35,975 nt of DNA from Candidatus Bathyarchaeota archaeon (GCA_022865625.1 JALHTB010000075.1:1-35975); one strand, 5' to 3'. Positions 24,984-33,192 are shown, counted from the first letter of the stretch. Numbers and translations: made by a program. Notes: a model not told the origin generated them from the letters alone.

Positions 24984-25985
24984 TTGCTGCTCGCGACCGA
25001 AGATGTGGGTAGTCTTCCAGTTCTGGATGATTTCGACGAAAGCAGAGCCAATTTCAATCGAACTGTCGTTGACAAGGTCTCAATAGGACTGGACTATCCG
25101 TGCTGCCCTCAGCTCACAGGCACGTCGTCGAAGCCAATGAACATGGGCCTCCAGTTTCTCCTGCCACTCTCCAAACTCAATCTAGGAATTGAAGTGAAAG
25201 GCGAAGATGTCCACATTCTATCGGATGAGGTCAAAGAGACATCTGTGCCGATCGGGACGGAACGAGCAGAGTACTACCTCAGGTTCCTTCGTGAGCAAGG
25301 ACTGATCTCCAAAGTGAAAGGAGCAAAGGCTTGCGTTACAGGCCCCTTCACACTTGCCAGTTATATTGACAGGAAGAACCTGATGACGTGTGGCGCGTCA
25401 AAACCGAATATTGTGACAGCGCTCGCCAAGATCCTGAGCAGATCATGCAGACGGTTAGGTGATCTTGGATTCGACTTGGTCAACATAGATGAACCATTCC
25501 TCTCAGTCATGCTCGGGCGCACTGTCCTCTTCAAGTACGATCAGAAGTTTGTTGTTGAGACACTGAACATGCTGATCAAGGAGACGTCATGTCTCTCCGC
25601 GATCCATGTCTGCGGCAGAATAACACCGTTGGTCAAGGCGGTTCTGCTGGAAAGTGAAGCGGACATTGTGGATCACGAGTTCGCAGGATCTCCAAGCAAT
25701 CTCAGCGCATACAGCAGAGAGGAGCTCGAAAAGGCCGGGAAGTTCCTCGCTTACGGGTGCGTGTCCTCGGTCAGTCCAAGAGTCGAGACAGTTGAAGAGA
25801 TCGTAGGCTCCCTGAACAGTGCGGTGAAGACATTCGGTCCGCGCGTCATAGTGAAGCCGGACTGCGGATTCGCCGGAATGCTAGGTATCCCAGATGCGTA
25901 TGGCATCGCTTTCGGGAAACTCGAGAATATGGTCGAAGCGGCTCGGCTCGTCGCCAAGTCGAGCATTTCGGGTAAGACTCCCTAG
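24984..25985 (+). CDS. Core MetE-type methionine synthase (short, C-terminal domain only)
   Basis: A 333-residue TIM barrel matching the catalytic half of cobalamin-independent methionine synthase. The zinc ligands fit the MetE set: His and Cys in IHVCGRI (about 207-209), Glu in VDHEFAGS (about 231) and Cys in KPDCGFAGM (about 293). ACVTGPFTLASY and LVNIDEPFLS are other family segments. Short archaeal forms lack the folate-binding N-terminal half and are thought to take methyl groups from corrinoid or other C1 carriers, making methionine from homocysteine. TTG 24984 is the only usable start, because an in-frame stop lies 30 bases upstream; no ribosome binding site is obvious. It follows the AOR gene by about 100 bases. 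The UROD-like methyltransferases share the fold but not this ligand spacing. Confidence 0.85.
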   Translation: MLLATEDVGSLPVLDDFDESRANFNRTVVDKVSIGLDYPCCPQLTGTSSKPMNMGLQFLLPLSKLNLGIEVKGEDVHILSDEVKETSVPIGTERAEYYLRFLREQGLISKVKGAKACVTGPFTLASYIDRKNLMTCGASKPNIVTALAKILSRSCRRLGDLGFDLVNIDEPFLSVMLGRTVLFKYDQKFVVETLNMLIKETSCLSAIHVCGRITPLVKAVLLESEADIVDHEFAGSPSNLSAYSREELEKAGKFLAYGCVSSVSPRVETVEEIVGSLNSAVKTFGPRVIVKPDCGFAGMLGIPDAYGIAFGKLENMVEAARLVAKSSISGKTP

Positions 25986-26030
25986 ATCCTGAAGAGCGGC
26001 TGAGACGTGCCGTAAGACTGGACCAGCGAG

Positions 26031-26150
26031 CTATGTGAATAGTATCTGGGTCAGGAACTTGTAGACTATCAGCCCGACGAGGAAGATCAGGTAGATTCTG
26101 AGGAACAGAAGTGCTGCTCTGACTGCCCTGGTCGTATGCACTCTAGGCAT
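26031..26150 (-). CDS. 39-residue single-TM miniprotein
   Basis: An ATG-to-TAG frame of 40 codons, 32 bases after the stop of the PRC/MgtE_N/CBS gene and on the same strand. The peptide has a basic N-terminus (MPRVHTTRAVRAA) followed by one continuous hydrophobic helix (LLFLRIYLIFLVGLIVYKFL) and a short polar end, the classic form of a small membrane subunit with its N-terminus inside. AGGATG lies about ten bases before the ATG, a modest ribosome binding site. I recognise no family. Position suggests a third component or regulator of the NRAMP/CBS metal-transport cluster. It could be a chance frame, but clean hydrophobicity plus positive-inside charge and tight spacing argue for a gene. Confidence 0.5.
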   Translation of the reverse strand: MPRVHTTRAVRAALLFLRIYLIFLVGLIVYKFLTQILFT

Positions 26151-26182
26151 ATCTTCTTACATCCTGATCGCGTAGTTCGATG

Positions 26183-27517
26183 CTACTCCTCCGGCAGGAA
26201 TACATCTTTCTCCCTTATCACGCCCACGATCTTCTCTGAATCGCCCACTACAGGAATCGCTCTGAAACGATACTTGCGGAAGAGGGCCTCGACATCGGCA
26301 CGCATGGTTGTGGGCGCGACAACTACAACGTTTCTTGTCATGATCTCTTCGAGTTTGCGCGAAGGATCAGCCTGCAAGAGCTCGTTGATATCTATAACGC
26401 CTCTCAGATGACCCTCGTTGTCGACAACGTAGATGTACATGGTGACATCGCAGCTGCGTGCTTCAGTTCGGAATCTCGTGAATGCATCCTCAAGTGTGAT
26501 GTCGCCCGGGAATCCTAGATAGCAGCGCATCGCAAGAGTCGATGCGGGAACATCATGTTGGCTGAGGAGTTGATGGACCTTGGAAGCCACATCTCCCTTC
26601 AGTATCTTCAGGAATTCCTCGGAATCATCTCGTGGTAGAACTGAGATTATGTCAGCGATCTGGACAGGCGACAGATGTGTGAAGATTTGAGCTGCTCGCT
26701 CAGAGCTCGTCAACGCTAGGATTTCTCTCTGAACTCTAGGTTCAGTTGCCTCAAGAGCGTCGGCGGCAACCTCGTTATCTAATGCATTGAAGAGGTGTAT
26801 CCTCTCTTCTTGGCTGAGCTCTTCGAGTATGTCGGCCAGGTCCTCGGGATGGATGTCTTTGAGGCCCTCTCTTGTGATGGTGAGTTTCACATCTCCCTTG
26901 GTCCCTGTGAGATCTGCCGGCAAGGATTGAACATATCGCCAGGGTATGATGTCCTCCTGTGAGCCGTTCTCAAGCACGGATTTGGCGATTCTTCCGAAGC
27001 CGAGCCGGCGCATGGTCGCGTGTCTACCCACGTCTGCTCCGACAACGAATAGCTTGTCTTCGACGAGTAGAAGCTGTATGTCATAGACCACTTCGACGTC
27101 GAATCCTTCGATGTCGAGGATTCTCTTGTCGAGGATCTTGTCTCGTAGGAGAAGCTGGTCTCCGGCGTGTTTGATCTCTGGATACTTGCCTTCGGGCGGG
27201 TCTTTTATGACAGTCTTCTCTCTCGTCACACTGACAACATTGCTCCAGGAGACATGCAGAGGAGGGCGACCAAGCGAGCGTTCGATGATTATGCTCGATA
27301 CTTCAGGGTAATGCGGGTCGTCCTTGATCACCATGTCTTTTAGTTTGCCGACTGTTACACCGCTCTGGGTCTGAACTTTCTTGTTGACCACTTCGCTTAG
27401 GAACAGGTATCGCGTGGTCTTGTTCGGCTCGAGTGAGGCTTTCAGAATGTGCTCTCGAATCTGATTTGACCTTACTGACACTTCTGACCGCCTCTGGGCT
27501 GAGATTGTACTATGCAA
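26183..27517 (-). CDS. Soluble PRC-barrel / MgtE_N / CBS-pair regulator
   Basis: A 444-residue protein with no membrane span. Two PRC-barrel-like domains come first: about 36-105 (YLFLSEVVNKKVQTQSGVTV onward) and about 115-205 (LLLRDKILDKRILDIEGFDV onward, ending IIPWRYVQSLP). An MgtE N-terminal superhelix follows at about 218-320 (IHPEDLADILEELSQEERIH, HLSPVQIADIISVLP). A CBS pair occupies about 325-440, with TRNVVVVAPTTMRADVEALF and KYRFRAIPVVGDSEKIVGVI. In MgtE channels the N-domain and CBS pair sense Mg2+ and gate the pore, but here the pore domain is absent. The gene starts 17 bases after the NRAMP-like transporter, whose last codons carry a GGAGG. Start TTG 27517 follows an in-frame stop; GTG 27481 with AGGCGG ahead is an alternative. 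Confidence 0.9.
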   Translation of the reverse strand: MHSTISAQRRSEVSVRSNQIREHILKASLEPNKTTRYLFLSEVVNKKVQTQSGVTVGKLKDMVIKDDPHYPEVSSIIIERSLGRPPLHVSWSNVVSVTREKTVIKDPPEGKYPEIKHAGDQLLLRDKILDKRILDIEGFDVEVVYDIQLLLVEDKLFVVGADVGRHATMRRLGFGRIAKSVLENGSQEDIIPWRYVQSLPADLTGTKGDVKLTITREGLKDIHPEDLADILEELSQEERIHLFNALDNEVAADALEATEPRVQREILALTSSERAAQIFTHLSPVQIADIISVLPRDDSEEFLKILKGDVASKVHQLLSQHDVPASTLAMRCYLGFPGDITLEDAFTRFRTEARSCDVTMYIYVVDNEGHLRGVIDINELLQADPSRKLEEIMTRNVVVVAPTTMRADVEALFRKYRFRAIPVVGDSEKIVGVIREKDVFLPEE

Positions 27518-27534
27518 TCAATCATTTGTCGGCC

Positions 27535-28818
27535 TCATCCTCCTAATAAGTCAGGGAAGATCGTCGAGATGCCATACAAGGACGAGACCGCGATCACCGC
27601 GACGACGATTGCCCAATCTATCACGTTCTGGAGCTTTGTGTTCACGTATGGACCCATCAATTCCTTGTCGTTCAGCAGCAGAATCAGGAACACCAAAGCC
27701 GCAGGTAGGAGGGTTACAGCTACGACCTGTACGAAGAGCGTAATCAGCACGGAGGGTACGTTCGGAATCAGAACGATTGCCCCCGCAAGCGCGACGTTAA
27801 GGAAGTAGAACAGGTAGAACCAAGGAGAGCTCTTCACTTTGACATTCAATGTATGTGCCCATCCGAAGACCTCCCCAAACGCCCACGAAGATGCCAGAGA
27901 GATGCAGATCGCACCTAGCAGACCCGCATCGAACAGACCGATGGCAAACAGTGCTCCCGCGTACTGCCCAGCAAACGGAACTAATGCGAGTGCTGCCTCG
28001 GATGCCTCTGTGATGTTTACGCCAATCTTGTGGAGAGTTGAACCGGTGGCGATCATTATGAATGCTGCGCCGAGACCTGTCAACATCGAGCCGAGCGCAG
28101 TGTCGATCTTGGAGTAGGGAATGTCCTTCTCGTCGAGCCCCTTGTCGACGACTGCGCTTTGCTGGAAGAACAGCATCCACGGCGCGATCGTGGTTCCAAT
28201 ATTCGCCATTATCAACGTCAGGAGACCCGCAGTTAGGCCGGCTGGGAAACTCGGAGAGACAATGCTGCGAGTAACCTCGCTCCAGCTAGGGTTTGCGAGG
28301 AAGGCGGCTGGTATGTATACAAGGTTGAGAAGGCAGAAGACGAGCGTTATTCTCTCGAAGGTCCAGTATGTACCTGAGGCCACAAGCACCGTCAGAAAAA
28401 TGACAGATGCGACGATCGTCAATAGAGGAGGTATCCCGAAGATGCTGGCCGCTGCGACCATGCCTATGAACTCAGTGACGAGCGTCAGGAAATTGACGAG
28501 CGTCAAGTCTATCAACGAGAACCATCCCCAGAACGGGCCGAAGCCGTCAAAGATCGCCTCTGCATGGCCCCGCTTGGTTACGGCGCCGAGACGGACAGTC
28601 ATCTCCTGAACGAAGTATGCAAGTATCGCGAATAGCACTACCAGCCAGACTAGATTGAACCCGTAACGGGATCCGGTGACCGCGTAGGTAGTGATGCCTC
28701 CCGCGTCATTGTCGGCAACCATCACTATGATGCCGGGTCCCGCGATGGCAGAGAATATGGCGAGGCGCTTCCATGCGCGCCTGTAAAAGTAGTAGAGTCG
28801 CGGTACCAATTTCATCAT
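27535..28818 (-). CDS. Variant NRAMP-family divalent metal transporter
   Basis: A 427-residue membrane protein with about eleven predicted spans and the NRAMP (SLC11) layout. In the first span the canonical DPGN metal motif is replaced: GPGIIVMVADNDAGGITTY aligns as DAGG. In the sixth span the canonical MPH becomes APW (GTTIAPWMLFFQQS), so both the metal-binding Asn and the soft-metal Met are missing. Loss of that Met is expected to favour hard ions such as Mg2+ over Mn2+/Fe2+, as reported for NRAMP-related magnesium transporters; ion choice here is inferred. The start is ATG 28818 with GGCGGTGGA directly ahead; the next codon is also ATG. Downstream on the same transcript lie a soluble MgtE_N/CBS protein and a one-TM peptide. 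Confidence 0.9.
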   Translation of the reverse strand: MMKLVPRLYYFYRRAWKRLAIFSAIAGPGIIVMVADNDAGGITTYAVTGSRYGFNLVWLVVLFAILAYFVQEMTVRLGAVTKRGHAEAIFDGFGPFWGWFSLIDLTLVNFLTLVTEFIGMVAAASIFGIPPLLTIVASVIFLTVLVASGTYWTFERITLVFCLLNLVYIPAAFLANPSWSEVTRSIVSPSFPAGLTAGLLTLIMANIGTTIAPWMLFFQQSAVVDKGLDEKDIPYSKIDTALGSMLTGLGAAFIMIATGSTLHKIGVNITEASEAALALVPFAGQYAGALFAIGLFDAGLLGAICISLASSWAFGEVFGWAHTLNVKVKSSPWFYLFYFLNVALAGAIVLIPNVPSVLITLFVQVVAVTLLPAALVFLILLLNDKELMGPYVNTKLQNVIDWAIVVAVIAVSSLYGISTIFPDLLGG

Positions 28819-28959
28819 AGTCCACCGCCATGCCGGTTCCTGTCTGCCCCTTCCTGTTCCCGTTCACCCACTCTCTCACAGTAGCGTCTCAACTGCCCTG
28901 ACAATATCCGAATTAAGGCTTGCTCAAGCCCACCGGCTCAGAGGTGAACAGATCTGAAA

Positions 28960-29058
28960 ATGAAAACATGCGATAACTGCGCAGATTCAGGAAGGCAGTG
29001 CGGGCAAAGTGCTCATTGCGTAAGGCATCAACAGGATCGTTGCGTCTTGTCCATGTAA
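28960..29058 (+). CDS. Possible 32-residue cysteine-rich peptide
   Basis: A short plus-strand frame beginning MKTCDNCADSGRQCG with five cysteines in 32 residues (CxxC, then three more), suggesting a zinc-binding or disulfide miniprotein. GAGGTGA at 28941-28947 is a near-perfect archaeal ribosome binding site, though 12 bases from the ATG. A weak TATA-like AATTAAGG sits near 28910. The gene overlaps the 3' end of the larA gene on the opposite strand by about 70 bases, which weakens the case. No family recognised. The remaining gap 28819-28940 shows nothing else. Confidence 0.3.
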   Translation: MKTCDNCADSGRQCGQSAHCVRHQQDRCVLSM

Positions 29059-30225
29059 TCGGAGAGCGTGATCCAACGCTTCCTGTGGCTTCCTGAAGGT
29101 CTTGAAGATGACCGGGTTCGCTTCAGCCATCTTGTCGGAGACGACTATGATCTCTGCTCGCTTCGCGATTTTGCTGAGTGCGTACGTCTTGTGGGCGCCA
29201 AGAATGAACTGTTTGCTGAGTTTGTCTCGTATTTCGTCGAGGGTGGAGGCGTTCTTGGTCCAGTTCTCGAAGATGGTGTTGCCGTAGCCTTCGCGGCATT
29301 CGGCTGCGACTATTATGGTTCCGCCGGTTTTGACGGCGTGGGATGCGTTCTCAATCGCCTTGTGGGCTTGGTAGAGATTGATGTCCCGTGGATAGCCGCC
29401 AGCACTCGCGACGACTATGTCCGCGGGTTCCTTGATGAAAACCTTTGCGAAATTGTCCACGAACTTTGATGCTTGTCGATGCGCGGCGATTGGATCGCCT
29501 GCAAATGCCGCAACAATTCGATTCGCTTCATCCAAGACCACGTTGACGACAAATCGGAGTCCGGTCATTCGTCCTGCTTCTTCGAGGTCCTCGCGGACCG
29601 GGTTCTGTTCTATCACGCCGGGTTCGGAGTTTGGCAGCGTCATGAGGCTGTGGTTTCTCTCTATCGTCTCCTTTCCCGCCATGCCGGGGACAACGGCCTT
29701 GTAGCCGCCAGTGTACCCGGCGAAATAGTGAACATCAACATTCCCGATAGCTAGCACGAAATCCGCATCCGAGATCAAGGGATTGACTGAGACTCTCGTA
29801 CCGCTCTTCGTGGTGCCTATGAACTGCGCCGAGCCCATCTCGTGATCTACAACGTGTGGAATCGAATTCGCATATTCACCGAGGAGCCTCCTCCTCTCAG
29901 CTGAAGTATGTCCTCTATGAGTTCCGGTAGCGAGTACAATCCGAACATTGTCGCGAGTGACACCTGATGACTTCAGCGAATGCATGACCTGTGGAAGGAT
30001 TCTCTGCGTTGGGCAGGGTCGAGTGATGTCGCTGACGACCAGAGTCATCTTGCGTTTTTGGTCGACGAGTTTCCCAAGGGTTTCGGTTCCGATGGGTGAG
30101 GCGAGTGCTTCCTCAAGTTTTGGGCCGTGCCCAGTGATCGCCTTTGGCTTCAAGACTCCTAACAGCCGGCTCTTCGGAATTTGAAGCCTCACCAGGCGCC
30201 TGCCGTATTTCAGAGAGACTTGCAC
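28987..30225 (-). CDS. larA: LarA-family (nickel-pincer) racemase
   Basis: A 412-residue member of the lactate racemase family. Residues expected for the nickel-pincer nucleotide enzyme are present: SDITRPCP (Asp66, Arg69), ATGTHRG (His103), HYFAGYTGGYKAVVPG (His166 and Lys176, the Lys that is covalently linked to the pincer in LarA), NHSL (His192), and YQAHKAI near 295 (Gln and Lys). It racemises or epimerises a 2-hydroxy acid; relatives include malate, phenyllactate and sugar-acid enzymes, so lactate is not assured. The cofactor-making larB, larC and larE genes are not in the window. The start is GTG 30225, with GGGAT eight bases ahead. It stands alone between the metal-transport cluster and the surface protein. 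Confidence 0.92.
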   Translation of the reverse strand: MQVSLKYGRRLVRLQIPKSRLLGVLKPKAITGHGPKLEEALASPIGTETLGKLVDQKRKMTLVVSDITRPCPTQRILPQVMHSLKSSGVTRDNVRIVLATGTHRGHTSAERRRLLGEYANSIPHVVDHEMGSAQFIGTTKSGTRVSVNPLISDADFVLAIGNVDVHYFAGYTGGYKAVVPGMAGKETIERNHSLMTLPNSEPGVIEQNPVREDLEEAGRMTGLRFVVNVVLDEANRIVAAFAGDPIAAHRQASKFVDNFAKVFIKEPADIVVASAGGYPRDINLYQAHKAIENASHAVKTGGTIIVAAECREGYGNTIFENWTKNASTLDEIRDKLSKQFILGAHKTYALSKIAKRAEIIVVSDKMAEANPVIFKTFRKPQEALDHALRLHGQDATILLMPYAMSTLPALPS

Positions 30226-30317
30226 TATGATGATCCCATCAAGGATGTGCCATTCCAGTGCATCTCATAGGCATTTTGATCTCGATCACAGAACGGGGCA
30301 ACTGAAAGATGCCTTGG

Positions 30318-30334
30318 GCGGCTCTTCAAGCCGC
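30318..30334 (-). terminator. GC-rich hairpin after the surface-protein gene
   Basis: GCGGCT, a five-base loop, then AGCCGC form a perfect six-pair stem 23 bases past the stop of the surface-protein gene and upstream of larA. It has no T tract, so it may stabilise a transcript end rather than terminate. Confidence 0.3.
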
Positions 30335-30356
30335 ATTGCTGTGGGCTTCGGAGTTG

Positions 30357-32777
30357 TTAGTGGATCGTCAGCAGGCGTATTATCACTTTCGAGGTAGTCA
30401 GAGCTGAGACCGCTAGGCTAGTGAGGACGATCGCTGATGTCGCGCCCATCATCAGGACAACAGGAGCATCAAGAGTCACTGCCAGTGCCGTAGTGATGAG
30501 AGCTAGTAGCAGGGCTGCTGATAATGAGACTACGAGCTTTCTACGCGCTCGACGTGCCTTTGCGGAATATGTGAACAGTAGCGTTAGCGGGACAGACAAG
30601 TAAACCGAGCCTATTAGGGAGCTTACGACCAGGCCAGTGATCACCGCGCTAGTTTCTTGGCTTGCCGGGGCAAGATGGAATATTGCTCCGCCGATTCGTA
30701 GGATCCCGATAAGCGGGTATAACGCGAGTTTCACGACAGTTCTGACAGTTGGATTTTCACGTATGAACGCTGCAACGATTGGGCTGAATGAGTAGTACCA
30801 AGCGTCGAAGGCGATCATGAAGCTTGATCCCGTTCTAGTTGTCAGAATTGACTCGTCACGGAAGCTCCTCAACAACTGAACCTCGTCTGACAGTTCACTG
30901 CCGTAAGTGGCCGTTGCAATCAAGCAGCCTCCTGTGACTTGGGCTGTGAGTGTTGTGTTTCGAGTGAGTGCGCCGTCGCTTCCGGAAATCGTGAGGATGT
31001 AGGTTCCCTGAGGCGCTCCGGACAGGTTGATCGTGGCGGTCGAGAGTGCGGTCCCCCCTATCGGCGGTCGCACAGGATTCGGTTCGAACACTAGCGCCAT
31101 GCCCTCTGGCATGCCGGAACCTGCCAACTGTACTGGTGAGGAGAACACTCCCAGCGATTGAACTGTGATCGCAGCGGATCCGGATCCTCCTGGAGGAATC
31201 GACAGGTAGGATGGGGAAACCACGATCGCGAAGTCAGCTATTCCTGCAGCGATTGTCACTTCAACCTCCGTGGTGTGATTCAAGGACCCACTTGTCCCCG
31301 TTACTCGGAGCTTGTATGTCCCTGTGGAGGCTGCGGGACCTGCTGAGATGATCAGCGCCGAGAATACGCCTCTGCCGGGAGGCGGAGTCACGGGGCTCGG
31401 GAGCGTGTAGGCCACGCCGTCTGGTATCGTTCCCAACCATGAGCCTGCGAGTTGAACGGTTGATGAGAACCCATCGACCGAGGTTACTCTGCATGTGCTT
31501 GTGACGTTAGCGTTTTGAATGACGCTCAACGATGACGGATCACACTCGACGACGAAGTTTGACGCTAGCGAGAGTCTCGCCACCTTGGATGAGGATTCAA
31601 GTATCCAAACTTCGCCTGATGCGTCAACAACAATGTCCTGAAGCCCAGCCTCCAATGACCACTCTTGGAAATGCTCATCGCTCGTCATCGTCGGAATGCT
31701 CGTTGTCGGAGCGACTTTGACAGTTGACGGCAGCACCGGCCCAGCCACATGCGTGAAGAAAGCTGCTCCTGCAGGGTCGGACCGTACTTTGGTGGGTTGT
31801 ACGTTTGTGATTATCCCTCCGCCGGAGGGATCAAGCTTCGCGACCTTGTCTTCGCCTTGCTCCGTGATCCAAGGGTTCTGCGTTAGCGGATTGATGCTGA
31901 TGGCTTGTGCGTTCGCGCCGGGTGTTGGGACTTGCCACTCCGTGAACATGTTGTCACTCCGGAGCACTCCGACATAGCTGCTGGCGCCGATCGCTTGAGT
32001 GCTCGCTGAGGTATACCAGACTTGACCTAGGGCATCGATGTCGACGAAGGCGGCTTTGGTTGAAGTATGAGGTGGAATAGTCCACGTGGTGAACTGTCTC
32101 GTCGCGCTTTCCCATTTGACGATAGCATTCGTGCCTGCGAACCATATGGCGCCTGAAGTTGCATGGACGCCTTTCGCTCCGCCACCAGCAGCGGCTGGAA
32201 GTGCTAGTTCATTCATTCTGAGGGTGCCTAGCGATGGGTCGTAGATGACTTGACCCACAGAGTCGCCAATGCCAGTGAACCATGCTTTGACCTGCGGGCC
32301 CTCAGGCTCAATTGAGGTGTACAGTGGACCGAAATCCGGAGGCAACGTGTACTCTCTGAAGATGCCCGTGTTGGGGAAGAAGAGGAACACTTTGTCCTTC
32401 GCATTCTCGGTGCCGAGAACCGCGATCGACCCTGATATCATTGTCAAAGCCAGACTCGTCGGCTTCGAGTCGGGAGTCGGAATCGTCCATTCTTGGAACG
32501 TGTCTGTAGACGGGTCAAGGTGAACCACCTTGCTGCCGGATGATTCCACAAACCAACAGCATTCCCCCGACGGATCCAATGCCAACCCCATTGGGAGATT
32601 GTCCGGAGTCGGGATCGTCCACTCGGTCAGCACGGCGGTCGCTTCATCGCCGAGACCATGCGCTTGTCCAACAAGGCGAGATGAGACAGCAGCCGTGAAC
32701 GGCGCCGCTGTCAGAATAAGCATGAGAATGAATGATGCCTTACGTGGGAACGTATGACTTCTCAACCCGCCCACCAA
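30357..32777 (-). CDS. Exported beta-propeller surface protein with Ig-like repeats and CFI-box membrane tail
   Basis: An 806-residue exported protein. A signal peptide covers about residues 10-38 (basic start, then SFILMLILTAAPFTAAVSS). Residues ~45-400 form a Vgb/streptogramin-lyase-like beta-propeller with a recurring blade edge: TEWTIPTPDN, QEWTIPTPDS, REYTLPP, TTWTIPPH, TEWQVPTPG, QEWSLEAG. Two Ig-like domains of about 95 residues follow, each with FSS(T/P)VQLAGS. Near residue 620 is CLIATATYGSELSDEVQ, a Cys-Ile-Ala-Thr box seen in many archaeal envelope proteins. After it come several C-terminal membrane spans, so the propeller is displayed outside the cell. Lyase activity is unlikely to be implied; binding of sugars or peptides is more probable. 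The start could be TTG 32777 or GTG 32774. Confidence 0.85.
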   Translation of the reverse strand: MVGGLRSHTFPRKASFILMLILTAAPFTAAVSSRLVGQAHGLGDEATAVLTEWTIPTPDNLPMGLALDPSGECCWFVESSGSKVVHLDPSTDTFQEWTIPTPDSKPTSLALTMISGSIAVLGTENAKDKVFLFFPNTGIFREYTLPPDFGPLYTSIEPEGPQVKAWFTGIGDSVGQVIYDPSLGTLRMNELALPAAAGGGAKGVHATSGAIWFAGTNAIVKWESATRQFTTWTIPPHTSTKAAFVDIDALGQVWYTSASTQAIGASSYVGVLRSDNMFTEWQVPTPGANAQAISINPLTQNPWITEQGEDKVAKLDPSGGGIITNVQPTKVRSDPAGAAFFTHVAGPVLPSTVKVAPTTSIPTMTSDEHFQEWSLEAGLQDIVVDASGEVWILESSSKVARLSLASNFVVECDPSSLSVIQNANVTSTCRVTSVDGFSSTVQLAGSWLGTIPDGVAYTLPSPVTPPPGRGVFSALIISAGPAASTGTYKLRVTGTSGSLNHTTEVEVTIAAGIADFAIVVSPSYLSIPPGGSGSAAITVQSLGVFSSPVQLAGSGMPEGMALVFEPNPVRPPIGGTALSTATINLSGAPQGTYILTISGSDGALTRNTTLTAQVTGGCLIATATYGSELSDEVQLLRSFRDESILTTRTGSSFMIAFDAWYYSFSPIVAAFIRENPTVRTVVKLALYPLIGILRIGGAIFHLAPASQETSAVITGLVVSSLIGSVYLSVPLTLLFTYSAKARRARRKLVVSLSAALLLALITTALAVTLDAPVVLMMGATSAIVLTSLAVSALTTSKVIIRLLTIH

Positions 32778-32793
32778 TCAGAATCGTGATTGG
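32774..32793 (-). promoter_or_regulatory. Hairpin overlapping the surface-protein start
   Basis: On the minus strand CCAATCA, a six-base loop and TGATTGG make a seven-pair stem whose 3' arm covers the TTG/GTG start region. A strong GGAGG lies about 25 bases before the start, on the far side of the stem. The stem could bring it close to the start codon or, alternatively, hide the start. Confidence 0.35.
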
Positions 32794-32830
32794 AAAAACT
32801 CCGATCCTCCTAGGAATGTGGGAGAAATCG

Positions 32831-32840
32831 CATTTATCTC
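32831..32840 (-). promoter_or_regulatory. TATA-like box of the surface-protein gene
   Basis: GAGATAAATG on the minus strand predicts a transcription start near 32808, about 30 bases before the start codon. The remaining gap to the tRNA (32845-33137) holds no gene that I can see; TTGTTAAGT at about 33103-33111 is a possible promoter for the tRNA. Confidence 0.4.
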
Positions 32841-33152
32841 TTCTGTCCTGCCCTGTCACGTGAACAGCAACGTTCCAAAAGAAGCTGAGACTGTTGCAGA
32901 TTGGTCTTAGGTTCTTCTGATCAAATCCTTAGATTCGCGAAATCCTGCGGCGATTACAGTCGGACTTCCTGACAATGAAATGATCCGACGATTCTCAAAG
33001 CTCTAGCGCAAGAGTTCCCACAGCTCTGGAACATGTTGACTTACAATCCCTGTGATCTGCTGAAATTCGTGGGGTTCTGTTGCAGATTCATTCTGACATA
33101 ATTGTTAAGTGGTTGAGGTCGAAGTATCGGATTTGTGGCGGGAGTACCCGAG

Positions 33153-33175
33153 GCCAACGGTTCTGTTGGCGGGAA
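33153..33175 (+). other. tRNA intron 1, in the D loop (23 bases)
   Basis: The central four-pair helix is CCCG/CGGG. It is flanked by three-base bulges AGG and AAC, each cut after its second base, with inner stem CCAAC/GTTGG and a six-base loop. The outer helix is weak, giving the relaxed bulge-helix-loop form common for non-canonical archaeal introns. Confidence 0.8.
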
Positions 33176-33192
33176 CCAGGTCTAAGGGGTAG

